Assembly: GCA_018814045.1 (NCBI GenBank)
Contig: JAHJAR010000276.1
Span: forward strand, 1-64,000
Source: Planctomycetota bacterium
Lineage (GTDB): Bacteria; Planctomycetota; Phycisphaerae; UBA1845; Fen-1342
Length of the DNA: 64,000 nucleotides
Direction: 5' to 3'
The position numbers and the translations under genes were made by a program. The notes under the pieces were generated by a model. The model was not told the origin of the DNA. It worked only from the letters and a program-made list of their open reading frames with translations, and ran no database searches. Positions 47,630 to 56,087 of the stretch are shown one piece after another; within the stretch, counting starts at the first letter, position 1; each line of letters opens with the position of its first letter.

Positions 47630-49105
47630 ATGTCTGGACACAGAATGGCTGCGTTGGCGGCGGTGGTCGGGCTGCTGGCGGGAGGGACCTCGGCGCAGGC
47701 AGCGGGCGGTGCCGGTTTCTACCACATTTGTTGCTGGGAAACGTACGACGCGGGCTTCCACGGTGTGGGTACTGACCCGGACGGGTACGCCGGGGCGGCT
47801 TTCGACGGGCGCTACGTCTACTTTGCGCCGCAGAACAACGGCACCAGCTTCCATGGCGAGGTCCTGCGTTACGACGCCAGCGGCGATTTCAAGGATGTCG
47901 CTTCCTGGGCGACGTTTGACCCCGGCGCACAGGGTGTAGGCGACAATCCGGTGGGGTTCTGGGGGGCCGTCTTCGATGGGCGCTACGTCTATTTCGTTCC
48001 AAACCGCAACGACAGCGGCTACCACGGCGAGGTCCTGAGGTATGACACCACCGGGGCCTTCGCAGACGTGGCCTCCTGGGCAGCCTATGATCCCGGCGCC
48101 AACGGCGTGGGCGACGATCCTGATGGTTATAACGCGGCCACCTTCGACGGCCGCTACATCTACTTCTCGCCCTACCACAACGGAACGTCGCAGCATGGCG
48201 AGGTGCTGCGCTATGACACGACGGGAGACTTCGCCAGCGCTGGCTCGTGGATCACTTACGACGCCGGTGCGCACGGCGTCGGCGTCGAGTATGGCTACTG
48301 CGGCGCCGTTTTCGACGGTCGTTACGTCTATTTCGTGCCCAACTGCACGAGCGACACGTCGCATCACGGCGAAGTGCGCCGCTATGACACGACCGGCGAT
48401 TTCACCAACGTGGCCTCCTGGGCAGCCTATGATCCCGGCGCCAACGGCGTGGGCGACGACCCGGACGGTTATGTCGGCGGCGTCTTCGATGGCCGCTATG
48501 TCTACTTCGTGCCGTACTGGGACGAGCCGACACAACACGGTCAAGTGTTGCGCCTGGATACGACGGGCGACTTCTTCAGCACCGCGGCCTGGGCTGCGTT
48601 CGATCCCGGCTCCAACGGCGTCGGTGACGACCCCGACGGGTACATCGGCGGCGTGTTCGACGGTCGCTTCGTGTACTTCGTACCGTGCCACAACGGAACC
48701 ATTTACCACGCCGAGGTCTTGCGTTACGACATCAGCGGCGATTTCTTGGATGCCCAGTCCTGGGACACATTCGACCCGCGCGATTACGGCATCGGGCGCG
48801 GCGGCTACAACGAGGGCGTCTTCGACGGGCGCTACGTCTACTTCGTGCCCAACAACTGGACCAGCCCACACGGCCAGGTGTTGCGTTACGACACCGCGAT
48901 CGATCTCGGCGATCTGAACTGCGATGGTACGCTCAACGGTTTTGACATCGATGTGTTCGTGCTGGTGTTGAACAGCGCCGAGCCGTACGACGACTACTAC
49001 GCGCTGTACCCCGACTGCGACCACACCTTCGCGGACGTCAACGCGGATGGTCTTATTAACGGTTTCGACATCGACGCCTTCGTGGCACTAATGGCGGGCG
49101 GTTAG
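47630..49105 (+). CDS. Secreted seven-repeat (propeller-like) protein with dockerin, copy 1
   Basis: 491 residues from ATG 47630 (GAAGGAG 7 bases upstream). A signal peptide (ALAAVVGLLAGGTSAQA) is followed by seven ~55-residue repeats (~35-420), each with the form GVG.DP.GY.GAVFDGRYVYF and HGEVLRYDTTGDF. Seven such units suggest a seven-bladed beta-propeller. The C-terminus carries two dockerin-like calcium loops (GDLNCDGTLNGFDID, ADVNADGLINGFDID). Likely an extracellular binding protein attached through the dockerin; ligand unknown. 73 bases upstream of its paralogue. Confidence 0.85.
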   Translation: MSGHRMAALAAVVGLLAGGTSAQAAGGAGFYHICCWETYDAGFHGVGTDPDGYAGAAFDGRYVYFAPQNNGTSFHGEVLRYDASGDFKDVASWATFDPGAQGVGDNPVGFWGAVFDGRYVYFVPNRNDSGYHGEVLRYDTTGAFADVASWAAYDPGANGVGDDPDGYNAATFDGRYIYFSPYHNGTSQHGEVLRYDTTGDFASAGSWITYDAGAHGVGVEYGYCGAVFDGRYVYFVPNCTSDTSHHGEVRRYDTTGDFTNVASWAAYDPGANGVGDDPDGYVGGVFDGRYVYFVPYWDEPTQHGQVLRLDTTGDFFSTAAWAAFDPGSNGVGDDPDGYIGGVFDGRFVYFVPCHNGTIYHAEVLRYDISGDFLDAQSWDTFDPRDYGIGRGGYNEGVFDGRYVYFVPNNWTSPHGQVLRYDTAIDLGDLNCDGTLNGFDIDVFVLVLNSAEPYDDYYALYPDCDHTFADVNADGLINGFDIDAFVALMAGG

Positions 49106-49178
49106 GCGATCGCGTTCGAGAGACTGCTTCGCGGACGCGCGACCACTGCCACGACGAGACAACGAGGGAGATCAAGGC

Positions 49179-50666
49179 ATGACACTCCGAACACTGCCGA
49201 TGTGCCCCGTGCTGCTCCTGTGCGCTCTCGGCACGACACCGCGGGACAGCCGGGCGGACGATGAGGCCTTCGACCATGCTTGCGCATGGGCCACGTTCGA
49301 TCCCGGCGCCGCCGGCGTGGGCAACAACACTGAGGGCTATTGGGGCGCCGCGTGCGACGGGCGCTACATCTACTTCGCACCGTTCGAGTCAAACACCGCC
49401 TACCACGGTGAGGTGCTGCGTTTCGACACGGCCGGGGACTTTGCGGATGTGGCGGCGTGGACGTCGTACGATGCCGGCGTGCACGGAGTGGGCACCAACC
49501 CGGACGGCTATGCGGGCGCCGTCTTTGACGGGCGCTACGTCTACTTTGTGCCCTACCGCCGGGCCAACGGCTACCACGGTGAAGTGCTGCGTTACGACAC
49601 GACCGGGGGATTCGACGACGTGACTTCCTGGGCGGCCTTCGACGCGGGTGCGCACGGCGTGGGCACCAGACCCGACGGCTACCGCGGCGCGGTTTTCGAC
49701 GGGCGGTTCGTTTACTTCGTACCCTGCTACACCGGCTTCGCTTTCCATGGAGAAGTGCTGCGCCTGGACACAAGCGGTGATTTCATGGACGTGTCCGCCT
49801 GGTCAACCTACGATCCCGGCCGGCACGGTGTGGGCACCGATCCCGACGGGTATTCATACGGGGTTTTTGACGGCCGCTACGTATACTTCTCACCCTACCA
49901 TAACGGCAGCAGCTATCACGGGGAGGTGCTGCGCTACGACACGACCGGCCCCTTCGACGAAGCAGCCTCGTGGATCACGTTCGACGCCGGGGCGAACGGC
50001 GTCGGAGACGACCCCGACGGCTACCCCGGCGCGGTCTTCGATGGCCGTTACGTCTACTTCGTCCCGCTCGACAACGGCAGCGGCCCGCACGGTGAGGTGC
50101 TGCGCTACGACACGACCGGCGACTTCTCCGACGTGGCCGCCTGGGCCGCTTTCGACGCCAGCCAGCACGGTATCGGCAACAACCCGACTGGCTTCATGGG
50201 CGGCGTATACGACGGACGCCACGTCTACTTTGTGGCAATCCACAACAGCAGCGGCTACCACGACGAGATGCTCCGCTATGACACCGCCGGCGACTTCCAC
50301 GATGTGGCCTCCTGGACCGCATACAACCCGGCTGACGACGGCGTGGGGGCGACGCACCACGGCTATCGCGAGGGCATTTTCCACGAGCGCTACGTCTACT
50401 TCGTGCCCGGGGCCTGGGATCCCACACATGGCGAGGTGCTGCGCTACGACACCGCCATCACGCGCGGTGATCTCAATTGCGACGGCGCGTTGAGCAGCTT
50501 TGACATCGACGCCTTCGTGCTCGCATTGCAAGCCACGCCGCCGGATTATTCGGAGTACTACGCCCAGTATCCCGACTGCGATCACACGCTAGCCGACTGC
50601 AACCAGGACGGGGTCGTGAACGGCTTCGACATCGACGCTTTCGTCGCCTTGTTGGCAGGGATGTAA
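49179..50666 (+). CDS. Secreted seven-repeat (propeller-like) protein with dockerin, copy 2
   Basis: 495 residues, paralogue of the preceding gene. The signal peptide (LPMCPVLLLCALG) is followed by seven repeats with the same GRYVYF...HGEVLRYDT pattern (~35-410), and dockerin-like loops (GDLNCDGALSSFDID, ADCNQDGVVNGFDID) close the protein. GAGGGAG lies before ATG 49179. Both copies probably arose by duplication of an already seven-fold gene, since repeat n of one resembles the other's family pattern throughout. Secreted; role unknown. Confidence 0.85.
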   Translation: MTLRTLPMCPVLLLCALGTTPRDSRADDEAFDHACAWATFDPGAAGVGNNTEGYWGAACDGRYIYFAPFESNTAYHGEVLRFDTAGDFADVAAWTSYDAGVHGVGTNPDGYAGAVFDGRYVYFVPYRRANGYHGEVLRYDTTGGFDDVTSWAAFDAGAHGVGTRPDGYRGAVFDGRFVYFVPCYTGFAFHGEVLRLDTSGDFMDVSAWSTYDPGRHGVGTDPDGYSYGVFDGRYVYFSPYHNGSSYHGEVLRYDTTGPFDEAASWITFDAGANGVGDDPDGYPGAVFDGRYVYFVPLDNGSGPHGEVLRYDTTGDFSDVAAWAAFDASQHGIGNNPTGFMGGVYDGRHVYFVAIHNSSGYHDEMLRYDTAGDFHDVASWTAYNPADDGVGATHHGYREGIFHERYVYFVPGAWDPTHGEVLRYDTAITRGDLNCDGALSSFDIDAFVLALQATPPDYSEYYAQYPDCDHTLADCNQDGVVNGFDIDAFVALLAGM

Positions 50667-50796
50667 ACCGGACACCGAGATGGTCCGGCTCGCGGCCGCC
50701 GCGTCACCAGCCGCGCGCCGGGTCTCGCTGCGCATTGAAACCAGTGCGGGGGGTTCCTATACTCCCAGTCTCGCGTACACCGCTGGGAGCGAAGCC

Positions 50797-51021
50797 GTGC
50801 CGATCTATGAATATCGCTGCGCCAACTGCGACGCCCGGTTCGAGCAGCTCATCCGTTCGCCGCGCGAGGAACGCAAACTGGCGTGCCCCGAGTGTGGCGG
50901 CCTGGGCCCGCAGCGCGAGCTGAGTGTCTTTTCCGCGCACGCCCAGGCCGAGCAGCCGCCACCGGCGCGGGGCGGCTGCGGGCAGTGCTGCGAGGCGAAC
51001 GGCGAGTGCCCGTTTGCGTAA
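50797..51021 (+). CDS. FmdB-family zinc-ribbon protein
   Basis: 74 residues starting at GTG 50797. PIYEYRCANCDARFEQL and ACPECGGLG supply the two Cys pairs of the FmdB/putative regulatory zinc ribbon; a Cys-rich end (GGCGQCCEANGEC) is unusual. The GGGAG ribosome site lies within the right arm of an inverted repeat CTCCCAG (50762-50768) / CTGGGAG (50783-50789), and TATACT at 50758 is a -10-like box. Small regulators of this type are widespread but poorly understood. Confidence 0.82.
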   Translation: MPIYEYRCANCDARFEQLIRSPREERKLACPECGGLGPQRELSVFSAHAQAEQPPPARGGCGQCCEANGECPFA

Positions 51022-51042
51022 GTACCTGGAGGATCGCGCTAT

Positions 51043-51510
51043 ATGAACACGAAGCCGCCGACGACCGGACGAATGCTGCCGGCCGGGATTCTGGCCTGGA
51101 TCCTGCCCGGAGCCGGGCACTTCGTGCTGGGACACCGCGGGTTGGCGCTGGTGTTCTTCCTCGCCATCAGCGTGCCATATTGGACGGGGATGGCGTTCGG
51201 GGGCGTCAGAAGCGCCGTGGACCCGCGGGGCAACAAATGGCTGTTCCTGGCGGAAATGGGCATCGGCGGCTACACGTCCGGCTGCCTGTTCATCAATCGC
51301 TCGCTGGGCACCATCCCCCCGGAAAAGCAGGTCCGATATCTAAGCTTCTATCCCGAGGCGGATGTGGCGCAGATTTACCTCGCGACCGCCGGCCTGCTCA
51401 ACGTGCTCGCCATTCTGGACGCGCTGTCCCGTGCTCAGACCGGTGGGCTGCCGACGTTTCACCGGCACTTGACCGCGGCCGGCGATGAACAGCGGGGGGA
51501 GAGTGCATGA
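51043..51510 (+). CDS. Integral membrane protein, TM2/DUF6677-like
   Basis: 155 residues with at least three membrane helices (PAGILAWILPGAGHFVLGHRGL, ALVFFLAISVPYWTGM, then YLATAGLLNVLAILDAL). The start PGAGHFVLGH resembles the G-x-G-H segment of TM2-like proteins. No enzymatic motif. The next small membrane gene overlaps by 4 bases, so they are translated together. Confidence 0.72.
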   Translation: MNTKPPTTGRMLPAGILAWILPGAGHFVLGHRGLALVFFLAISVPYWTGMAFGGVRSAVDPRGNKWLFLAEMGIGGYTSGCLFINRSLGTIPPEKQVRYLSFYPEADVAQIYLATAGLLNVLAILDALSRAQTGGLPTFHRHLTAAGDEQRGESA

Positions 51511-51758
51511 GTACGCTGGCTGCGCTGATGTTGGCGCTGCTGTTCATCCACCCGCTGAAGCTGCCGGCGGGTGGGCGACTGTGGATGTTCCTGCCGCTGG
51601 CGTTGTGCGTGACCGTGGTCTATCGGGCCACCCGGGCCCGTACGGCGGCCGACCTGCCGCGCGCGACGGTGATCAGCTTCGTTCAGATCGTGGTGGGCAT
51701 GTGCCTGATCGCGGTGGCGTTCTACCTGGTGCACGAAGCTGTGCTGCGTTTCTCTTGA
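51507..51758 (+). CDS. Small membrane protein
   Basis: 83 residues with three hydrophobic stretches (TLAALMLALLFIHPLKL, LWMFLPLALCVTVVY, FVQIVVGMCLIAVAFYLV). ATG 51507 overlaps the preceding stop (ATGA). No named family. Its job is probably tied to the preceding membrane protein. Confidence 0.65.
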   Translation: MSTLAALMLALLFIHPLKLPAGGRLWMFLPLALCVTVVYRATRARTAADLPRATVISFVQIVVGMCLIAVAFYLVHEAVLRFS

Positions 51759-51857
51759 GCCACGTTCGGGCGCTCTGAACGCTTTCGCACGTGCGTATCC
51801 GCAGCTTCAACACCGACCACGGCCGTCGCCCCATGTGCGAGAGGGCGGTTGCGCGTC

Positions 51858-54311
51858 TCAGGGTTCGACCGGCGCGGTTGACGTCACGTCCCGATCTCCG
51901 TCCAAAGGTCCGAGTTGCCGCAACCGCCAGCGGGCCAGGTGGTACTCGTTCATGGGGTCCGGGTACTCAGTGTCCGGGTCGAACGGCAGGTCAGTCTCCA
52001 CGCACCTCCGAAACCAGCGGCCGGCATCGGCGACGCGCTCGGCGAGCAAACACGCTTCACCGGCGTAGTAGCAGGCCTCACACAGCCGCTCGTCGTTGAG
52101 CGGTGCTTCTGCTTCGGCGGTCGCCACCAGTGCCGCGGGCGTGCTGTCGCCGGCCAGGCAGGCGAGCACGTTGCGTAACCACTTATCCTGAACGGCGCTG
52201 CGGGCCGCGGTCATGACTCGCTCGGCCTCTGGCCGACGACCCTGCTCATGGAGGATGAGGAACAAGCGAGCATCCGCGAAGCTGGGCAGACCACGCCACT
52301 GGCTGAAGACACGGTAGTCCTGCGCAGCCTCCTCTGTCCTCCCCATGATCCACAGGGGCGTGGCCCGGTAGTATCGTTCCCACACCTCATCGGCACCTTG
52401 GAGTTCGACCGCGCGGGAGTAGTCGGTGATGGCGTCGTCGTACTCCTCCAGACACAGATGGGCCAGGGCGCGCCAGCGAAACGCTCTCCAGTCTGAGTTC
52501 AACTCAATCGCCCGGGTGTACTGCGTGATGGCGGCCGTGTACTTCCGGTGCCTGGTCAGGATGCGGCCTTGCAGCAGCAGGCACTCTCTGTGATCGGCCC
52601 CGAGTTCATGCAGCCGCTCGGCGGCAGCCAAGGCGCCGTTGGTGTCGCCGGTTTGCAGGTACAAGAAGGCTAGTCGTTCCCACGCCAGGTAATGCTGTGG
52701 GTCAAGCTCAATGGCCTGCTGGGCACACGTGAGGGCGCGCTCGATATCGAGAGTCGCGAGGGAGCGGAGGTACCATGCTTCGGCCGTGTTGGGGATCTCC
52801 TGCTCAGGACCGTTGCGCACCTGTGCCGGCGGTGGAATGCCCAGGTCTTCATAGATCTCGGTCAATAGGGCGCGGTGGGCCCAGGCGGCCCGATTCTGGC
52901 TCAAGCCCTGCTGTAATGTGTCTATGGCCCGATTGGCGCAATTCACGTCGTTGCGCTCTTGCGCAATCCGATACCACACCAGCGCCCACACCAGCCGCGC
53001 GTCCGGCAGGTCTGGGTAACGGGACACCAGGGGCTGGACGCGGCTGAGCAGGTCTTCCGAGCGTGCCAGTCCCTGCTCCAGGTAGCATTTCACGTGCAAC
53101 ACGTCCAGGCGCGCCTCCGCCAGAGCCAGCTTGTCCCGCTGCTCGGCTTGCTGGCGGCTCACACGCTCCCGCCACCACTCGTATGCCCAAACGCTGCCCC
53201 ACACGAGGAGTGCGACAGCGGCGATGGCGAGGATCGGTCGGCGGTGTCCGACGACCCCCCTGAAGAAAGCGCCGATTCTGCTGGGTGGCCTGATGTCGAT
53301 CCGCTCGCCGCGCAGACAGCGAGCGATGTCAGCGCCGAATTCCGCCACAGACTGATACCGGCGGGCCTTTGTCTTCTCCAGGGCCTTTAGAATCACGCGT
53401 TCGAGACGCCCGTCCACATGCTCAGATAGCGACGAGGGCAAGCGGGGTGGATCCTCCTGAATCCGGCGGGTCACGTCACTGGCGCTGCCCGAGGTATCGG
53501 TGGGCATGGTCCCGGTCACGGCCTCGTAGAGCATGACGCCCAGCGCGTACACGTCGGTCCGCACGTCGGCCTCCGCTGGCGTGCCGGCGGCCTGCTCCGG
53601 CGAAAGGTAGTGCAACGTTCCCACCACCTGCCCCGGCACAGACATTGACGCGGTGATGCTCGCGTCGCCGTCCCCGACGATGTTCTTGGCGAGCCCGAAA
53701 TCGAGGATGCGGGGCTTGCCCTGGGCATCTATGAGCACGTTGGCAGGCTTCAGATCGCGATGTACGACGCCGTGCTGGTGGGCGTGCTCGACCGCCTCGC
53801 AGATTTCGCCGAACAACCGCAGGATCGCGCCGATCTCCGGCTGCGTCGTTGCGATCCAGCGGGTGAGGTGAATGCCGTCGATGTACTCCATGACGTAGTA
53901 CGGCTGCCCGGTGGAGGTGAGATTGCCGTCGAACAGGCGCACGATTCCCGCGTGCTGAAACTGGGCCATTCGCTCCACTTCGCGCTCAAACCGCTTGCGG
54001 GTCGTGCGCGAGGCAAACCATCCCGCCAGCATGACCTTGAGCGCCACCTCGCGCTTGGTGGAGACTTGCAGGGCCTTGTACACGACGCCCATTCCCCCGC
54101 GCCCGATTTCCTCGATGATCTTGTAGCCGGGAATGGCGTCTGGCGGCGGCTGAAACGCGGGCTCTGCGCCCAGTTCGTTCGCCTCACGCCGGCCCGCGTC
54201 GATCCAGCGTCGCACGTCGTCGGGCGGTATGCTTTCGCTGGTTTCCTCGTCGGCCATCACCGGCTCGCCGTGCTGCGCGTCTGGGGGGACGCGCTGGTCC
54301 TCAGAAGCCAT
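51858..54311 (-). CDS. Ser/Thr protein kinase with TPR-rich C-terminus
   Basis: 817 residues. Kinase domain at ~65-330: IGRGGMGVVYKA, VALKVMLAGW, HRDLKPANVL, ILDFGLAKN, GTLHYLSPEQAAG and DVYALGVMLYE. A membrane helix (RPILAIAAVALLVWGSVWA) near 355-375 leads to TPR-like repeats (TNGALAAAERLHELGADHRE, TAAITQYTRAIELNSDWRAF, DDAITDYSRAVELQGADEVW). It sits 20 bases after the stop of the upstream sigma factor gene, so the pair is one operon and likely one pathway, mirroring the pair at the left window edge. Confidence 0.93.
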   Translation of the reverse strand: MASEDQRVPPDAQHGEPVMADEETSESIPPDDVRRWIDAGRREANELGAEPAFQPPPDAIPGYKIIEEIGRGGMGVVYKALQVSTKREVALKVMLAGWFASRTTRKRFEREVERMAQFQHAGIVRLFDGNLTSTGQPYYVMEYIDGIHLTRWIATTQPEIGAILRLFGEICEAVEHAHQHGVVHRDLKPANVLIDAQGKPRILDFGLAKNIVGDGDASITASMSVPGQVVGTLHYLSPEQAAGTPAEADVRTDVYALGVMLYEAVTGTMPTDTSGSASDVTRRIQEDPPRLPSSLSEHVDGRLERVILKALEKTKARRYQSVAEFGADIARCLRGERIDIRPPSRIGAFFRGVVGHRRPILAIAAVALLVWGSVWAYEWWRERVSRQQAEQRDKLALAEARLDVLHVKCYLEQGLARSEDLLSRVQPLVSRYPDLPDARLVWALVWYRIAQERNDVNCANRAIDTLQQGLSQNRAAWAHRALLTEIYEDLGIPPPAQVRNGPEQEIPNTAEAWYLRSLATLDIERALTCAQQAIELDPQHYLAWERLAFLYLQTGDTNGALAAAERLHELGADHRECLLLQGRILTRHRKYTAAITQYTRAIELNSDWRAFRWRALAHLCLEEYDDAITDYSRAVELQGADEVWERYYRATPLWIMGRTEEAAQDYRVFSQWRGLPSFADARLFLILHEQGRRPEAERVMTAARSAVQDKWLRNVLACLAGDSTPAALVATAEAEAPLNDERLCEACYYAGEACLLAERVADAGRWFRRCVETDLPFDPDTEYPDPMNEYHLARWRLRQLGPLDGDRDVTSTAPVEP

Positions 54312-54330
54312 CCGCCGCGCGCCGGGGCAG

Positions 54331-54951
54331 CTACCCAGCGCTGAAGAAGTTCGAGGGGGGGCCCAGGAGCTTGCGCAAACGCTCGCGCGCCCGGGCGCGG
54401 ATCATGTACACCGCGCACTGGCTGCGTTGAAGCGCGCGTGCCACGTCTTCGACCGGTCGGCCCTCGAGGTCGAGCATCTGCACCACCAGCCGGTACGTAT
54501 CCGGCAGTTGCCGCAGAGCGTTCTTCACCAGGCCACAGGCCTCTTCGCGCGCCACGTGGCGGCTGGGTGTCGTGCCCCCGCTGCTGAGCTCCCAATACAA
54601 AACCGCGAGCGGGTCCGCGCCATCGTCGAGCGGGACCCGCCGCCTACGTCCGCCACGTTTTGTGGCTTCGAAGCCCCTGATCGCGTTCGCCCGATTGTGC
54701 TCCGCGATCTTCATAAACCACGCCCGGAACGAGCTGTTCTTGTGCGGCACGAAGTGGCCGATGCTCAGAAAAGCGTCGGTGCAGCTCTGCGCCATGACAT
54801 CATCGGCCGAGAGCAGGGAGCGCCACTTGCGGGGTATCCTGGTCTGCTCCCGTTCGCGAACAGCGGGGGCGTGCCGCTCGAGCAGCTTCGCCATAGCTGC
54901 TTGGTCGCCGGCGGTCGCTCGCCTGAGCAGGTCCAGCTCTACATCTTCCAT
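54331..54951 (-). CDS. ECF-type RNA polymerase sigma factor
   Basis: 206 residues from ATG 54951 (GGAG about 9 bases upstream). Region 2 reads LLSADDVMAQSCTDAFLSIG and SSFRAWFMKIAEHNRANAI; region 4 reads LPDTYRLVVQMLDLEGRPVEDVARALQRSQCAVYMI. It precedes the kinase/TPR gene on the same strand and should act with it. The frame is open for 240 bases further upstream, but that part overlaps the IS remnant on the other strand and is not coding-like. Confidence 0.87.
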   Translation of the reverse strand: MEDVELDLLRRATAGDQAAMAKLLERHAPAVREREQTRIPRKWRSLLSADDVMAQSCTDAFLSIGHFVPHKNSSFRAWFMKIAEHNRANAIRGFEATKRGGRRRRVPLDDGADPLAVLYWELSSGGTTPSRHVAREEACGLVKNALRQLPDTYRLVVQMLDLEGRPVEDVARALQRSQCAVYMIRARARERLRKLLGPPSNFFSAG

Positions 54952-55021
54952 AGCCCCGGCTCCATCGGTGGAAGGGCGCGAAGTGCCGTATCCCCTTGCC
55001 AGCACAATCTTAACGCATGCC

Positions 55022-55258
55022 GCGCGGCGCCACAACCGGTTCCTGGCCCCAGCAGCGATTCCGCAACTGGCCGACGCCATCGAACAGGCCCTGGCCATCA
55101 ACGCCCTCGGCGTCGACGCCGTGCGGGTCATTCTGGAAGGTCGCCGCGAGCAGCCGGTCGGCGTGTTCAATTTCGATGACCGCCCGCACCTCAAGCTGGT
55201 CCGCGTGCAGCCGCCGGACCTGGGCGCCTACCGCGCCTTGGCGGGAGGGGCGTCATGA
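55022..55258 (+). pseudogene. IS21 transposase IstA, C-terminal remnant
   Basis: The frame ending at 55258 carries RFLAPAAIPQLADAIEQAL, GVDAVRVILEGRREQPVG and RPHLKLVRVQPPDLGAYRAL, the C-terminal end typical of IstA. Nothing of the catalytic DDE part remains. The stop overlaps an istB start by 4 bases, as in intact IS21 elements. Confidence 0.7.
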
Positions 55259-55410
55259 AGAAGATCGAGACCAAGAGCGTGGTGCTGCTGCAGCACCATC
55301 TCAAAGCCCTCAAGCTGCCGACCATCCTGGCCGAGTGCCAGAAGATCGCCAGCCGCTGTGCCGCCGACAACGTTGATCATCTGGGCTTCCTGCTGCAACG
55401 TGCCCGCTGA
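55255..55410 (+). pseudogene. IS21 helper IstB, N-terminal remnant
   Basis: 51 residues (KSVVLLQHHLKALKLPTILA, then HLGFLLQRAR) match the helical N-terminus of IstB; the AAA+ ATPase part is missing. The frame ends at TGA 55408-55410, which appears to be the junction with the following IS66 material. Confidence 0.7.
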
Positions 55411-55458
55411 GCCAACCGCATCTGCGCGCCGGTTCGCCGGTGTGGCATGCCGGGGGGT

Positions 55459-55800
55459 ATGAGCAAGCGAAGTGGTTCAGCCGCGCGGTGGCGTGAGATT
55501 GTGCGGGGTCAAGCCGCCAGCGGGTTGTCGGTGGCAGCCTACTGTCGGCGGACACGTGTGCCACAGTCGTCGTTTTTTGCTTGGCGGCGGAAGTTGCGCG
55601 ACACCGCACGCTTCGCCGGGGTACAGGTTACGCCGGAACCAGCGGGAGCCGATGGCGCGCTGCAAGTGCGTCTGGCGGGCGGGCGCGGCATCGTGGTACG
55701 AAACGGATTCGATCGACAAACCTTGCTGACATTACTGGACACGCTGGAGAACGGCATTGCCGGCGCGGCAGACATCGCCGTGCGGGAGGCGGGCGCGTGA
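55459..55800 (+). CDS. IS66 accessory protein TnpA
   Basis: 113 residues from ATG 55459 (ATG 55447 also possible). The helix-turn-helix part WREIVRGQAASGLSVAAYCRRTRVPQSSFF followed by AWRRKLRD is characteristic of IS66 OrfA/TnpA. It looks complete but its element is broken, so it is probably a relic. Its stop overlaps the tnpB start by 3 bases. Confidence 0.82.
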   Translation: MSKRSGSAARWREIVRGQAASGLSVAAYCRRTRVPQSSFFAWRRKLRDTARFAGVQVTPEPAGADGALQVRLAGGRGIVVRNGFDRQTLLTLLDTLENGIAGAADIAVREAGA

Positions 55801-56087
55801 TTCCGCTGCCGTCGCTGACGCAACTGGATCGTGCAACGCAGGCACGCATCTGGCTGTGCACAGGGTCCACGGACATGCGGCGCGGGTTTGATCGTCTGGC
55901 CGAGCAGGCCCAACAGGTCACGCGTCAGCACCCCCGATCGGGCCACCTGTTCGTGTTCCGCTCGCGGCGTGGAGATCGACTCAAGGCCTTGTACTGGGAT
56001 CGGGACGGCTACGTGCCCTGGGTAACAGTTCACCCGTTTGCAGTGCCTGGGGCGGGTAGCGGCGGGAGGTGGGTGGTTTGGAGGTAG
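55797..56087 (+). pseudogene. IS66 accessory protein TnpB, truncated
   Basis: Starts at GTG 55797. The TnpB signature is clear: IWLCTGSTDMRRGFDRLAEQ, GHLFVFRSRRGDRLKALYWD, RDGYVPW. Similarity stops at about 56020, where sequence of the oppositely oriented IS66 transposase begins; the last ~22 residues are foreign. The normal C-terminal 20-30 residues are lost. Confidence 0.8.
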
